Source: Hoyosella rhizosphaerae
GTDB lineage: Bacteria; Actinomycetota; Actinomycetes; Mycobacteriales; Mycobacteriaceae
Assembly (NCBI RefSeq): GCF_014643175.1
Contig: NZ_BMJH01000002.1
Coordinates: 434,001 to 498,000, forward strand
DNA length: 64,000 nucleotides
Direction: 5' to 3'
This document shows, in pieces, positions 52,458-63,963 of the stretch (its first letter is position 1; each line of letters opens with the position of its first letter). The notes below the pieces were generated by a model that saw only the letters and a list, made by a program, of their open reading frames with translations, did no database searches and had not been told where the DNA came from. The translations under genes and the position numbers were made by a program.

Positions 52458-53291
52458 ATGAGTTCGAAGAAGCAGCGCGAGGCGCCGCCGTTGCCTGAGA
52501 AGTTGGCGCCGATTGTCGATGCCCACACGCATTTGGATGCGTGTGGGGCTCACGATGAAGCGTCGCTGAGGGTCATCGTGGACCGTGCTGAAAGTGTGGG
52601 CGTGGGCACGGTGGTGACTATTGCGGATGACCTCGAGTCCGCGAAGTTCGCGGTGCAGGCGGCGCGGTGGGATTCGCGGGTGTTTGCTGCGACGGCGTTG
52701 CACCCAACTCGCGCTCAGCATCTTGACGATGCAGCGAAGTTGTTGCTCGAACAGTTGAGCAACGATGATCGCACGGTTGCGGTGGGGGAGACTGGCCTGG
52801 ATTTTTATTGGCCGGGGAAATTGGAGTCGTGCGCTTCCGTCGAGGAACAAGAGGACGCGTTTCGGTGGCATATTGACTTGGCGAAGCGTGTTGGTAAGCC
52901 GCTTATGATTCACAATCGGGAAGCCGATGAGGCGCTGGTGGACGTGTTGCTGTCTGAAGGCGCGCCGGATGACGTGATTTTTCATTGTTTCTCGTCTGGC
53001 CAGGAGATGGCCCGGGTGTGCATTGACCACGGTTGGGTGTTGAGTCTGTCGGGAACGGTGAGTTTCCGGAATGCGCGTGAATTGCATGAGGCAGCGCGGT
53101 TGATTCCGCACGATCAGTTGATGGTGGAAACGGATGCGCCGTACTTGACTCCGCATCCGTATAGGGGTGCGCCTAATGAGTCGTATTGCTTGCCGTACAC
53201 GGTGCGTGCGCTGGCGGAAATCCGTGGGGAAACGGCAGAAGAGGTAGCGGCGGCGACAACGGCAACTGCTCGCCGAGTTTATCGCCTTTAG
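52458..53291 (+). CDS. tatD: TatD-family metal-dependent deoxyribonuclease
   Basis: A 277-residue TIM-barrel hydrolase with the metal motif DAHTHLD, then TALHPTRAQHL, GETGLDFYWP, MIHNREAD and FHCFSSG and the final METDAPYLTPHPYRG. TatD proteins are 3'-5' exonucleases or tRNA/DNA hydrolases. ATG 52458 is 7 bases after the metG stop. The frame opens earlier inside metG but ATG 52458 gives the usual N-terminus. Position matches Rv1008. Confidence 0.92.
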   Translation: MSSKKQREAPPLPEKLAPIVDAHTHLDACGAHDEASLRVIVDRAESVGVGTVVTIADDLESAKFAVQAARWDSRVFAATALHPTRAQHLDDAAKLLLEQLSNDDRTVAVGETGLDFYWPGKLESCASVEEQEDAFRWHIDLAKRVGKPLMIHNREADEALVDVLLSEGAPDDVIFHCFSSGQEMARVCIDHGWVLSLSGTVSFRNARELHEAARLIPHDQLMVETDAPYLTPHPYRGAPNESYCLPYTVRALAEIRGETAEEVAAATTATARRVYRL

Positions 53292-54821
<1,530 letters not shown>

Positions 54822-54913
54822 TCACTACGGTCAGTGAGCGGCACCTAAGCCGCCAATGAGCACGATGAGGACGCACTGAACATCACACCTCAAGACCGCA
54901 CACCTGCGAATAG

Positions 54914-54942
54914 CCCCGAACTGGACGACAGTTCGGGGTTTT
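54914..54942 (+). terminator. Rho-independent terminator of rpfB
   Basis: CCCCGAACT (54914-54922) pairs with AGTTCGGGG (54930-54938) over 7 bases, followed by TTTTCG. It lies only 14 bases before the ksgA start. Confidence 0.9.
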
Positions 54943-54956
54943 CGCCTGCCGTAACT

Positions 54957-55841
54957 TTGCTAGGCCCGTCAGAAATCCGGTCGTTGGCAGCCGCGCTCAG
55001 CATTCGACCGACCAAACAATGGGGGCAGAATTTTGTTCACGACCCCAACACGGTCCGTCGCATTGTTAAGGATGCCGCCGTCCCAAGCTCGCAGACAGTC
55101 CTTGAAGTGGGGCCGGGCCTTGGTTCCCTAACCTTGGCTTTGCTGGCCGCCGGGCACCCCGTGGTCGCTGTCGAAATCGATCCCGTCTTGGCTGAGCAAC
55201 TTCCGAAAACGGTGCGAACCCACGCGCCAAGCCATGCGGACTCCCTCGCGGTGGTGCATGCCGACGCAATGCGCCTCGGTCGTGAAGACCTGCCCCGAGG
55301 TATCGACGAACCCGCAGCTATCGTGGCGAACCTGCCGTACAACGTGGCAGTCCCGGTGATCTTGCACCTGCTTGCGGAATTGCCGTCGGTGCGCAGCGTC
55401 TTGGTGATGGTCCAGGCCGAGGTTGCAGACCGGCTCGCCGCACCTCCTGGGAGTCGCACATACGGTGTACCTAGTGCAAAAGCTGCGTTCTTCGGATCAG
55501 TTAAGCGAGCTGGCAGTGTCGGGCGCAATGTGTTCTGGCCTGCGCCCAATGTTGATTCAGGTTTGGTGCGTATGACCCGGTACGACGTTGCGCCGTGGTC
55601 AATCGATGAGGATCACAAACGCCGAGTGTTTGCGGTTATCGATGCGGCGTTCTCGCAACGACGGAAGACTTTGAGGTCGGCGTTGGCTGGATGGGCAGGG
55701 TCCGCGGCGAATGCGGAGACCATTTTGAGGTCGGCAGGTATCGAACCGTCTGAGCGTGGAGAGAAACTCGGTGTCGCCGATTTTGTTCGCATCGCCGAGG
55801 CACAAACCGTGGTGGAGAATCCGCCGAGCGAGAGCGGATAG
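54957..55841 (+). CDS. ksgA: 16S rRNA dimethyltransferase KsgA/RsmA
   Basis: A 294-residue SAM enzyme dimethylating A1518 and A1519 of 16S rRNA. The motifs are [31 protein letters not shown] and [18 protein letters not shown] 54957 is the plausible start because the open frame further upstream contains the rpfB terminator and no ATG or GTG; homology begins at [11 protein letters not shown]. Its stop TAG overlaps the -10 box of ispE. The terminator before it means either read-through or a promoter of its own. Confidence 0.92.
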   Translation: MLGPSEIRSLAAALSIRPTKQWGQNFVHDPNTVRRIVKDAAVPSSQTVLEVGPGLGSLTLALLAAGHPVVAVEIDPVLAEQLPKTVRTHAPSHADSLAVVHADAMRLGREDLPRGIDEPAAIVANLPYNVAVPVILHLLAELPSVRSVLVMVQAEVADRLAAPPGSRTYGVPSAKAAFFGSVKRAGSVGRNVFWPAPNVDSGLVRMTRYDVAPWSIDEDHKRRVFAVIDAAFSQRRKTLRSALAGWAGSAANAETILRSAGIEPSERGEKLGVADFVRIAEAQTVVENPPSESG

Positions 55842-55844
55842 GCT
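55839..55844 (+). promoter_or_regulatory. -10 box of leaderless ispE
   Basis: TAGGCT overlaps the ksgA stop codon (TAG, 55839-55841) and lies 8 bases before GTG 55853. Confidence 0.55.
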
Positions 55845-55852
55845 GTCGAACT

Positions 55853-56848
55853 GTGCTTCATGTTGTTGAAGAGCCAATCATTGTCCGCGCCCCAGCGAAG
55901 ATTAATCTGCACCTGGCGGTGGGGGACCTCCGTGATGACGGCTACCACGAACTGACGACGGTGTACCAGGCCTTGTCCTTGTACGACGAGGTTGCGATCC
56001 GCAAGGCAGACTCGCTTTCGATATCCGTCCAAGGAGAAGGTTCGAGCGACGTTCCACTCGGCTCAACTAACTTGGTGTGGCGGGCCGCGGAATTAATGGC
56101 CGCCCATGCAGGGCGTGCCAACAAGGGCGCTCGCGTGCACATTGCCATAAAGAAGGGCATACCCGTCGCGGGCGGGCTGGCCGGCGGTAGCGCAGACGCG
56201 GCAGCAACGCTGGTGGCGTTGAATGAACTGTGGCGCGTAGACGCAAGCCGGGCCGACCTTGTCCAGATGGCCGCCGAGCTCGGGAGTGACGTACCGTTCT
56301 CCCTCAGCGGTGGGACAGCGATGGGCGTTGGCCGCGGTGAGCAGTTGCTGCCCGTGCTGTCGCGAAACTCGTACCACTGGGTTCTGGCCTTCGCCAAAGG
56401 AGGGCTGAGCACGCCAGCTGTGTACAAGGAACTTGATCGTCTTCGTGAGAGTGGAGCACCCAAGCGGCTTGGCAGTGCCGATGACCTCATGCATGCCCTC
56501 ACGGTGGGGGACCCTGAAGTGCTTGCCCCGCTGCTCGGAAACGACTTACAAATAGCTTCGGTGTCGCTGATGCCAACATTGCGCCGTACATTGCGTGCGG
56601 GTTCGGATGCAGGTGCGCTGGCCGCAATCGTGTCTGGGTCTGGCCCCACGTGCGCGTTTCTGTGTGCCAGCGAGGAAGACGCCGTGAATGTCAGCGTAGA
56701 AGTTTCCGCTACGGGCGTGTGCCGCACCGTTCGTACGGCGCGCGGACCGGTGCATGGCGCACGGGTGGTTCAGGGCGATCCGCCCCCACCGTCGTCACAC
56801 CGGATAGATGATGGGCAGGGTTTATCGCCTGCCGAGGGAGGTGCCTGA
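55853..56848 (+). CDS. ispE: 4-diphosphocytidyl-2-C-methylerythritol kinase IspE
   Basis: A 331-residue GHMP kinase of the non-mevalonate isoprenoid pathway. [13 protein letters not shown] (about 9-21) and the ATP loop [20 protein letters not shown] (about 100-119) are characteristic; SGSGPTCAF near 260 is motif 3. The GTG start has no SD and a -10 hexamer at 8 bases, pointing to leaderless expression. The C-terminus is about 30 residues longer than average, ending in a Pro/Ser-rich tail. The next gene starts directly at the stop. Confidence 0.93.
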   Translation: MLHVVEEPIIVRAPAKINLHLAVGDLRDDGYHELTTVYQALSLYDEVAIRKADSLSISVQGEGSSDVPLGSTNLVWRAAELMAAHAGRANKGARVHIAIKKGIPVAGGLAGGSADAAATLVALNELWRVDASRADLVQMAAELGSDVPFSLSGGTAMGVGRGEQLLPVLSRNSYHWVLAFAKGGLSTPAVYKELDRLRESGAPKRLGSADDLMHALTVGDPEVLAPLLGNDLQIASVSLMPTLRRTLRAGSDAGALAAIVSGSGPTCAFLCASEEDAVNVSVEVSATGVCRTVRTARGPVHGARVVQGDPPPPSSHRIDDGQGLSPAEGGA

Positions 56849-58633
56849 GTGGCCAACTTGGTCAACTTAGAGAACGTGACCAAAAGCTTCGGTGTTAAGC
56901 CATTGCTCGACAGGGTTTCGCTTGGAGTTGAGGAAGGCCAACGCATCGGTGTAGTCGGCCTCAACGGTGGCGGCAAGACGACATTGCTTGAGGTGTTGGC
57001 AGGATTTGCTGAACCAGATAGCGGCAGGGTCAGTCGAAAGAGCGATCTGAGAATCGCCGTGGTTACACAGCGCAGTGAGCTTCCCCCAGGTGCCACGATT
57101 GGTGAAGCGATCTTCGGACCGCTCGGGTTGGCTGAACACGAGTGGGCGTCCAATTCGCGAATCCGCGCCATCTTGGGCGGCATTGGTTTGCGGGAGGCTC
57201 AACGTCACCTAGATACTTCGGTCGATTCGCTTTCCGGTGGCGAGCGGCGTCGCGTGGCGTTGGCGTCGGCCCTAGTGCAAGATCTCGATCTCCTTATTCT
57301 CGATGAGCCGACAAACCATCTTGATGTCGAAGGCGTTCAGTGGCTCGCGGAGCATTTGCTGTCACGGCGAAATGCACTCGTCGTGGTAACTCACGACAGG
57401 TGGTTCCTGGACACGATCGCAACGCAAACATGGGAAGTGGTTGGCGGTCAGGTAGAGACCTACGAAGGTGGCTACAACGACTGGGTGTTCGCTAGGGCTG
57501 AGCGTGCCCGCATCACTGATGCACAGGAGGAACGTCGACGAAACCTTGCGCGCAAGGAACTGGCATGGCTTCGTCGCGGACCACCGGCACGTACATCGAA
57601 ACCTCGCTACCGGGTAGAAGCCGCAGAGGCGTTGATTGCCAATGTGCCGCCACCTCGTGATTCGGTCAATCTTTCGGCATTTGCCACCAAGCGGCTAGGC
57701 AAGGTCGTTATCGAGCTCGAAGATGTGTCGTTGTCGACACCCGACGAGCGCGTACTTCTCGACGAATTTACGTGGCGCCTCGCACCGGGCGAACGAACAG
57801 GGATTGTTGGTGTCAACGGCTCCGGCAAGACCACGTTGTTGCGAGCCATTGCAGGTGAAGCGTCGTTAGCTGGTGGCAAGCGTATCGAGGGAACGACTGT
57901 GAGCCTCGGTTGGTTGCGGCAGGAACTTGATGATCTCCCGATCGGTATGCGCGTGCTCGAGGCTGTAGAAGACGTCGGGCAGCGCGTAGTACTAGGGGAC
58001 AAGGAGCTCTCTGCTTCGCAGCTTGCTGAACGGCTTGGGTTTCCACCAGCGCGGCAGTGGACTCCTGTTGCTGACCTCTCGGGCGGTGAGCGTCGACGCT
58101 TGCAGTTGACGCGAATCCTCATGGCGGAGCCGAATGTGCTCATGCTGGATGAGCCAACTAACGATCTCGATATTGACACTTTGCAACAACTCGAAGATCT
58201 GCTCGATAGTTGGCCGGGAACTCTCGTAGTAATTAGTCACGACCGTTATCTCATTGAACGAATTTGTGACTCTGTGTACGCACTATTCGGTGACGGCAAA
58301 TTAACAAATCTGCCACGCGGAATTGAGGAGTACCTCGAACGCCGAAAGAAGGATTCTGCGGAGTCCGCGGGAAATCCAACATTGGGTTCTACCACCGTGT
58401 CTAAGCAGGCCAAGGACGGTGCTGCTGATCGTGCCGCGCAGAAAGAACTTTCCCGACTCGAACGTGCCATTGTGAAACTTGACCAGCGTAAAAGCTCACT
58501 TCACGAAAAGCTTGCGGCAGCCGCCACGGACCCTGAGCAAGCGCTTGGCTTGCACGAGCAACTTAAGGTCCTTGAAGGTGAGCAGGCTGAGCTTGAGGAA
58601 AAGTGGCTCGAACTTGCGGAGAAGTGCAGTTAA
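56849..58633 (+). CDS. ABC-F ATPase (Uup-like)
   Basis: A 594-residue soluble protein with two ABC domains. The first has GLNGGGKTT, signature SGGERRRVALASAL and LILDEPTNHLD; the second GVNGSGKTT, SGGERRRLQLTRIL and LMLDEPTNDLD. A C-terminal coiled coil (about 530-594) with ALGLHEQLKVLEGEQAELEE resembles Uup. ABC-F proteins act on ribosomes, not transport. GTG 56849 directly follows the ispE stop, with GGGAGGTG as SD. It fits an ispE operon. Confidence 0.9.
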   Translation: MANLVNLENVTKSFGVKPLLDRVSLGVEEGQRIGVVGLNGGGKTTLLEVLAGFAEPDSGRVSRKSDLRIAVVTQRSELPPGATIGEAIFGPLGLAEHEWASNSRIRAILGGIGLREAQRHLDTSVDSLSGGERRRVALASALVQDLDLLILDEPTNHLDVEGVQWLAEHLLSRRNALVVVTHDRWFLDTIATQTWEVVGGQVETYEGGYNDWVFARAERARITDAQEERRRNLARKELAWLRRGPPARTSKPRYRVEAAEALIANVPPPRDSVNLSAFATKRLGKVVIELEDVSLSTPDERVLLDEFTWRLAPGERTGIVGVNGSGKTTLLRAIAGEASLAGGKRIEGTTVSLGWLRQELDDLPIGMRVLEAVEDVGQRVVLGDKELSASQLAERLGFPPARQWTPVADLSGGERRRLQLTRILMAEPNVLMLDEPTNDLDIDTLQQLEDLLDSWPGTLVVISHDRYLIERICDSVYALFGDGKLTNLPRGIEEYLERRKKDSAESAGNPTLGSTTVSKQAKDGAADRAAQKELSRLERAIVKLDQRKSSLHEKLAAAATDPEQALGLHEQLKVLEGEQAELEEKWLELAEKCS

Positions 58634-58661
58634 GTCGCCACGCTGGCGTCGGCCTTCCGTG

Positions 58662-58667
58662 TAACCT
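58662..58667 (+). promoter_or_regulatory. -10 box of leaderless ppk2
   Basis: TAACCT lies 6 bases before ATG 58674 with no SD. Confidence 0.45.
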
Positions 58668-58673
58668 CGGTCC

Positions 58674-59573
58674 ATGCCAGGAAAGAAGGTAGGAAAAAGC
58701 CAGGCCCCGACGGAGGGTTCGGTTCCAGCGCAGGCGAAAAAGCTACCTCGGGATGTATACGAGGCGGAACTGTCGCGGCTTCAGGCGGAACTCGTGTCGA
58801 TGCAGCATTGGGTGCAAGACACCGGTGCGCGCGTCGTGGCGCTATTTGAAGGGCGCGACGCCGCTGGTAAAGGTTCTGCGATTAAGCGCATTACCGAATA
58901 CCTAAATCCGCGACATTGCCGCGTAGTGGCGCTACCTGCTCCTACTGAGCGCGAACGTACGGAATGGTATTTCCAGCGTTACATCAAGCATCTCCCTGCC
59001 GCAGGAGAGATTGTGCTGATGGATCGCTCTTGGTACAACCGTGCTGGTGTCGAGCGCGTAATGGGCTTCTGTACGACTGACGAATACCGAAGGTTTTTGC
59101 ACCAGGTACCCATCTTTGAGCGTTTGCTCGTTGAAGACGGCATCATTTTGCAGAAGTTTTGGTTCTCTGTATCGGACGTTGAGCAGGAGCGCCGTTTCCA
59201 CTCGAGGCTGAATGATCCTATGCGGCAGTGGAAGCTTTCGCCTATGGACCTACAGTCAATTGTTCGGTGGGAAGACTACTCGCGCGCCAAAGATGAGATG
59301 TTCGTTCACACTGACATTCCTGAAGCCCGTTGGCAGACGGTAGAAGGTGAATTTAAGAGGAATTCGCGCATCAACGTGATTAATCACTTGTTGCAAGCCA
59401 TTCCATATGAACACATCACGCCTCCTTCGGTGACTATTCCTCCGCGTCCTGCGGCCAAGAGTTACGATCGCCCGCCGCGGGATCAGTTCCGATATGTGTA
59501 CGACCTTGCCGGTGATCTGGTGAAGAATGCGGACAAGGCTAAGAAAAAGAAGAAAAAGAAGTCTGGGAAGTGA
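58674..59573 (+). CDS. ppk2: Polyphosphate kinase 2 family protein
   Basis: A 299-residue P-loop kinase of the PPK2 family, which phosphorylates nucleoside diphosphates or monophosphates with polyphosphate. Walker A is FEGRDAAGKGSAIKR (about 58-72), Walker B/lid VLMDRSWYNRAGVERVMGF, followed by HSRLNDPMRQWKLSPMD. The C-terminus is a Lys tract (KKKKKKKSGK). The class I type fits the residues around the Walker A. ATG 58674 lacks an SD. It lies 40 bases after the ABC-F gene and may be partly independent. Confidence 0.9.
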   Translation: MPGKKVGKSQAPTEGSVPAQAKKLPRDVYEAELSRLQAELVSMQHWVQDTGARVVALFEGRDAAGKGSAIKRITEYLNPRHCRVVALPAPTERERTEWYFQRYIKHLPAAGEIVLMDRSWYNRAGVERVMGFCTTDEYRRFLHQVPIFERLLVEDGIILQKFWFSVSDVEQERRFHSRLNDPMRQWKLSPMDLQSIVRWEDYSRAKDEMFVHTDIPEARWQTVEGEFKRNSRINVINHLLQAIPYEHITPPSVTIPPRPAAKSYDRPPRDQFRYVYDLAGDLVKNADKAKKKKKKKSGK

Positions 59574-59582
59574 CTGCGCGTT

Positions 59583-60674
59583 ATGACGCAACCGGTTGAT
59601 GATCGTAAGCATGAGTTTCCTCGGCCAGGTGCTGTCCCATATTTGACCGTCAGCGGCGCACAGGAGGCTGTGAATTGGTACGTCGCTGTATTTGACGCCC
59701 GATTGCTCGGTACGCCGATAACAATGGACGACGGTCGGATAGGGCACGCCGAACTTCAGTTTGGTGAGGGCGTCATTTATCTTGCCGAAGAGTTCCCCGA
59801 GATGGGGTTGACGGCGCCCCGAACGGGGACAGCATCGGTGAGTCTCCTCATCCCTGTAGAGGATCCAGACCTTGTCCTTACGCGGGCGAGGGAAGCAGGT
59901 GGGCGTGTTGAGCGGTGGACTTACGAAAGTCACGGTCAACGAAACGCGACACTAGTTGATCCTTTTGGCCACCGTTGGATGCTCTCAGCGCCTCTCGGTG
60001 GACAACTTCACCAGGGCGATATCGCAGGCTTCACGTGGTGCGCACAAGACGTTTCAGCAGCCGTAGATTTCTACACCGCAGTTCTCGGGTGGGAAGTGGA
60101 GAAAGACGGCGATTCGTACCGCGTTGCGAACTCAACTGTGCCCCTGGGTGTCGAGGGCGGTGCGGCAACAAGTGCGTTGCGTTGTTGCTTCGCAGTCGGG
60201 AGCATCGACGAAACAGTTAAAGCTGTTGTATCCGCGGGTGGCTCACAACTCGAAACAGATCCGGTTATGTGTCGCAGTGTTGCCGGAGAAGATTTTGAAT
60301 TGTCGGAAATCAGCGGCAACGAACGTCGTCCAGCGATCAATGGCAATAGTCCCGGTGACCCCGCCTACATCACCTTCGAAACAACCGACCCCGACGCGTT
60401 TCGGACATTCTTCGGCACAGTTCTTGGCTGGGAGTTTGACGGAAGCGAAGATAAGGGCGGCTTCGAAATGGTGGGCGTGCACCCCATGACGGGGATGACA
60501 CGAGCACCCGCTACGACTGTTGTGCCTATGTGGCGAGTCGACGACGCAGTGGCCGCAGCCCAGCGGGTGACCGAAAATGGAGGAGAAATCCTCGCCGGTC
60601 CTGAGGTGCGTGACTACGGAGTGTCAGTGCATTGCCGCGACAATCAAGGTGGTCGGTTCTACTTAGGCTCGTGA
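59583..60674 (+). CDS. Three-domain VOC protein
   Basis: A 363-residue protein with three vicinal-oxygen-chelate modules (about 15-135, 145-248 and 255-363). The first is PhnB-like (YLTVSGAQEAVNWYVAVFDA and DPFGHRWML). The second is AGFTWCAQDVSAAVDFYTAV, and the third has PAYITFETTDPDAFRTFFGT and QGGRFYLGS. Such triple units are common in actinobacteria and their substrate is not known. It lies 9 bases after ppk2, suggesting read-through. No obvious metal-binding His/Glu set in all modules. Confidence 0.85.
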   Translation: MTQPVDDRKHEFPRPGAVPYLTVSGAQEAVNWYVAVFDARLLGTPITMDDGRIGHAELQFGEGVIYLAEEFPEMGLTAPRTGTASVSLLIPVEDPDLVLTRAREAGGRVERWTYESHGQRNATLVDPFGHRWMLSAPLGGQLHQGDIAGFTWCAQDVSAAVDFYTAVLGWEVEKDGDSYRVANSTVPLGVEGGAATSALRCCFAVGSIDETVKAVVSAGGSQLETDPVMCRSVAGEDFELSEISGNERRPAINGNSPGDPAYITFETTDPDAFRTFFGTVLGWEFDGSEDKGGFEMVGVHPMTGMTRAPATTVVPMWRVDDAVAAAQRVTENGGEILAGPEVRDYGVSVHCRDNQGGRFYLGS

Positions 60675-60694
60675 TCGCTACGACATCGTGATCG

Positions 60695-61150
60695 CTAGGA
60701 CACTGGTCGACCACTAATCATGGAGAGTCGATTCCACGAGTTGATCATCACCGCGATCCACGACACCGCGACAAACTGATCATGTGTGAGCACAGTTCGC
60801 GCTTCACGAATGATGGCAGGTGGCACATCCTGGCCGGGGAGTGCCGTGATCGCTTCGGTCAACGCAAGCGCAGCTCGTTCCAGCGGACTGAACAATGAAG
60901 ATCGGCGCCACACAGGGAGCACAGCAAGACGGTCACGGTCTTCGCCCGACTGTGTCGATTCCGCAGTGTGCACTTGCAATGAGTGAATGCAGCCATTCAT
61001 TTGAGAGGCTCGAATCTTCAGCAACTCGGCAAGCCCTTGGGGTATGCCAGATTGACGCGCAATGGTGGTGACCTCTTGGTTGAGGGAAATGAGCCCCAAA
61101 TATGTCCCCGAAGAGGGTTCGGCAACATCAACTCGCTGAGAATCATTCAT
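60695..61150 (-). CDS. AhpD-like protein with altered Cys motif
   Basis: A 151-residue carboxymuconolactone decarboxylase-family protein. It contains LKIRASQMNGCIHSLQVHT, where AhpD-type enzymes have C-x-x-C before the His; here the second cysteine is Ser (C-I-H-S). The second half, FSPLERAALALTEAITAL and VAVSWIAVMINSWNRL, is normal. The frame extends to 61420, but ATG 61150 fits homology. TAAGCT lies 8 bases upstream, so it may be leaderless. A peroxidase role requiring the Cys pair is unlikely; function unknown. Confidence 0.82.
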   Translation of the reverse strand: MNDSQRVDVAEPSSGTYLGLISLNQEVTTIARQSGIPQGLAELLKIRASQMNGCIHSLQVHTAESTQSGEDRDRLAVLPVWRRSSLFSPLERAALALTEAITALPGQDVPPAIIREARTVLTHDQFVAVSWIAVMINSWNRLSMISGRPVS

Positions 61151-61158
61151 GGCACAGA

Positions 61159-61164
61159 AGCTTA
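61159..61164 (-). promoter_or_regulatory. -10 box of the AhpD-like gene
   Basis: TAAGCT on the minus strand, 8 bases before ATG 61150, without an SD. Confidence 0.45.
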
Positions 61165-61238
61165 TTAGTTCATGCTGGAGTGCGGGCAGAGTACCGTCGG
61201 TGCCACTGAGACAGATACACAAACGAAACGAGGCTGAC

Positions 61239-62282
61239 ATGGCGGACACAACCGCATCCGACACCATCGTCACGGACACCTCCAACGGTGTTGGCGTGAT
61301 CACGCTTAATAAGCCGAGTGCTCTTAATGCGCTTGATATCGACATGATTCGGGCGATCCGGTCGGCTTTGGTGGGGTGGGCTGACGATGATTCTGTCGAC
61401 GCGGTTGTCGTGCGCAGCAATTCCCCACGTGCGTTCTGCGCGGGTGGTGATATTCGTCAGATACGTACCCAGGTGCTCGCGGGCGACCTTGACGGTGCCC
61501 ATGCCTTCTTCCGGGAAGAGTACGACCTCAATGAATACATTGCGCAGTTCCCGAAGCCATACATCGCGCTCATCGACGGCGCAGCGATGGGCGGTGGCTT
61601 GGGGATTTCCATCCACGGTGACGTGCGGGTCGTCTCCGAGAAGGCACTCCTAGCGATGCCGGAGACAGCTATTGGGTTCTTTCCGGACATCGGCGCGAGC
61701 TACTTTCTACCTCGACTCAACATTGATTCGCACGGCTTGATGACTGTCGGCAAATATCTCGGCATGACAGGGGCGCGGTTGACGGGTGCGGACGCGGTCG
61801 CCTGCGGGCTCGCTACGCATTTTGTTCCGCACGAGCAGTTCGCGGAGCTCACTGAAGCGTTGCTGGCGAATCAGGAAAGCGCTGTCAGCGTTGTTGAGAA
61901 GTATGCAACGCCCACGCCCGAATCGTCTCTAGCCACACGTGTTGACGACATCGAGGAATGCTTCTCCGCTCCGACAGTTACCGAGGTCGCGGACCGTTTG
62001 CGTGCAGGAAAGTCTGACTGGCACAGCGAGACTGCAGCCGCGCTTTCTGTGGTGTCACCGCGCAGCGTATGGATCACCGCACGCCTCGTCGAAAGGGGAG
62101 CGGTGTCGTCTTTGCGCGAGTGCCTCGACCGAGAGCTTGCGCTGACAACTCACGTAATCCAGCACCCTGATTTCGCCGAGGGAATACGGGCAGTTCTTGT
62201 CGATAAAGACCGCAAACCCTCATGGGAGAACAGCACCCTGAGTGAGGTCACACCCGGTGATATTGATCGGGTGCTGCTGTAG
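61239..62282 (+). CDS. 3-hydroxyisobutyryl-CoA hydrolase/enoyl-CoA hydratase family
   Basis: A 347-residue crotonase-fold enzyme. GVGVITLNKPSALNALD starts the fold, CAGGDIRQI and GAAMGGGLGISIHGDVRV form the oxyanion hole, and PETAIGFFPDIGASYFLPRL is the mark of 3-hydroxyisobutyryl-CoA hydrolases of valine breakdown. ATG 61239 follows GAGG at 5 bases; the frame opens earlier but is not homologous. Divergent from the AhpD-like gene and convergent with prfC by 10 bases. Function by family. Confidence 0.9.
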   Translation: MADTTASDTIVTDTSNGVGVITLNKPSALNALDIDMIRAIRSALVGWADDDSVDAVVVRSNSPRAFCAGGDIRQIRTQVLAGDLDGAHAFFREEYDLNEYIAQFPKPYIALIDGAAMGGGLGISIHGDVRVVSEKALLAMPETAIGFFPDIGASYFLPRLNIDSHGLMTVGKYLGMTGARLTGADAVACGLATHFVPHEQFAELTEALLANQESAVSVVEKYATPTPESSLATRVDDIEECFSAPTVTEVADRLRAGKSDWHSETAAALSVVSPRSVWITARLVERGAVSSLRECLDRELALTTHVIQHPDFAEGIRAVLVDKDRKPSWENSTLSEVTPGDIDRVLL

Positions 62283-62292
62283 GGCTGGGAAA

Positions 62293-63963
62293 CTAGTCTG
62301 CTGTTGCCACTAGTGGTTCCAGCGTCAATGTGGGGTGTTCTTTCTGGATGAACTGAAGTCTCCACTTGTCGCTTACTAACGCGAGCATCACACCGTCGGT
62401 GCGGGTAAACACTTCGACGCCACGTTGCCGGGATAGTTCCGCAGCAGATTCCATGTCGGTGCGCCGCGCCAAAGTGTAAGGCAAGCGGTCGAACTGAGTT
62501 TCGACGGAGAACTCCGTCGTCATTCGCGCGGTGACAACCTCGAACTGCATCGGGCCCACAGCCGCAAGGACTGGCGAGGCATCGCCGCGGATGTCGTTGC
62601 GCAAGACCTGTACAACGCCTTCGGAATCGAGTTGGTCGATCGCTTTGCGGAACTGCTTGTACTTGCTCGACGACGCGGCGCGTAGGACCGCGAAGTGTTC
62701 GGGGGCAAACGACGGGATGGGTGGATACTCGACAGGTTTGTCCGTGAAGAGCGTATGACCGGGTGCGAGGGCGGTGGCGTTGACGAGACCGACGACGTCA
62801 CCGGGGTAGGCCGATTCCACTGTGGAACGGTCGCGACCAAACATCGTCTGGGCGTACTTCGTGGTGAAGGGGCGGCCCGTCTGCGCATGGGTGACGACCA
62901 TGCCACGTTCAAATTCACCTGAGACGATGCGCATGAAAGCGATCCGGTCGCGGTGCGCGGTGTCCATCCCGGCCTGCACCTTAAAGACCACCGCTGAGAA
63001 CGGGTCGTTGATGGTGCGCGGTTTTCCATCTACTGCGGCTCGGGGCCCAGGGGGTGGCGCGAGTTCAACAAGCGTGTCCAGGATTTGCCGCACACCGAAG
63101 TTCAGCATCGCTGAGGCGAACAGCACCGGTGACGTCTCGCCGGCAAGGAAACTGTCCGTGTTGTGGTCTTGGCCCATCGCCGAGAGCAGTTGGCTTTCTT
63201 CGACCGCAGTGACCCAGTCATCGTCCTCGAGTTCAGCTGCCTCGCTCGGACTGTGGAGCGACTCGGGGGCGATTGTCGCGCCACCAGCGGTTCGTGTGAA
63301 CTTGATGTATTCCTCAGGCTCGCCGCCCTCGCCCCGGCGCATGATGCCTTTGAAGTCACCGGAGATCCCGACCGGCACGTACAGCGGTGTGGGCATCATT
63401 CCGATTCGCTCAGAAATTTCGTCAAGCAATTCGAGAACACTACGACCTGGGCGGTCCCACTTGTTTATGACGGTGATAATCGGGATTCCGCGGTGTTTAC
63501 ACACCTGGAAAAGTTTCAAGGTTTGCGGTTCGAGCCCTTTGGCCGCGTCAATGAGCATGACTGCGCAGTCGACGGCCGTGAGAACGCGGTAGGTATCCTC
63601 GGAAAAGTCCGCGTGACCTGGGGTGTCGACGAGGTTGATCACACAGTCGGTGGCCGCAGCGTTGTCCCCGGACGATCGGTAATTAAACTGTAGGGCCGTG
63701 GAACTAACAGAAATTCCTCGGGCCTTTTCCATCTCCATCCAGTCAGACACTGTGGATTTTCGTCCCGACTTGCCGTGAACGGCACCAGCTTCAGAGATGA
63801 CGTGTGCATGCAGCGCCAAAGCTTCTGTGAGAGTTGACTTACCTGCGTCGGGGTGAGAAATGACGGCGAATGTGCGCCGTTTGCGTGCCTGAATTGCGAC
63901 GCCGCTGCGATCATCCCCACTAGTGAGTGGGTGGTCGGAAACGGGGTTGCTACTTTCGGTCAC
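62293..63963 (-). CDS. prfC: Peptide chain release factor 3
   Basis: A 556-residue translational GTPase recycling RF1/RF2. G motifs are SHPDAGKSTLTEALA (residues 36-50), DTPGHADFSEDTYR and NKWDRPGR. The C-terminal RF3 domains follow, with VGPMQFEVVTARM. GTG 63963 has GAGGA 7 bases upstream. The protein is complete; the remaining 37 bases of the window upstream are spacer. Confidence 0.94.
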   Translation of the reverse strand: MTESSNPVSDHPLTSGDDRSGVAIQARKRRTFAVISHPDAGKSTLTEALALHAHVISEAGAVHGKSGRKSTVSDWMEMEKARGISVSSTALQFNYRSSGDNAAATDCVINLVDTPGHADFSEDTYRVLTAVDCAVMLIDAAKGLEPQTLKLFQVCKHRGIPIITVINKWDRPGRSVLELLDEISERIGMMPTPLYVPVGISGDFKGIMRRGEGGEPEEYIKFTRTAGGATIAPESLHSPSEAAELEDDDWVTAVEESQLLSAMGQDHNTDSFLAGETSPVLFASAMLNFGVRQILDTLVELAPPPGPRAAVDGKPRTINDPFSAVVFKVQAGMDTAHRDRIAFMRIVSGEFERGMVVTHAQTGRPFTTKYAQTMFGRDRSTVESAYPGDVVGLVNATALAPGHTLFTDKPVEYPPIPSFAPEHFAVLRAASSSKYKQFRKAIDQLDSEGVVQVLRNDIRGDASPVLAAVGPMQFEVVTARMTTEFSVETQFDRLPYTLARRTDMESAAELSRQRGVEVFTRTDGVMLALVSDKWRLQFIQKEHPTLTLEPLVATAD

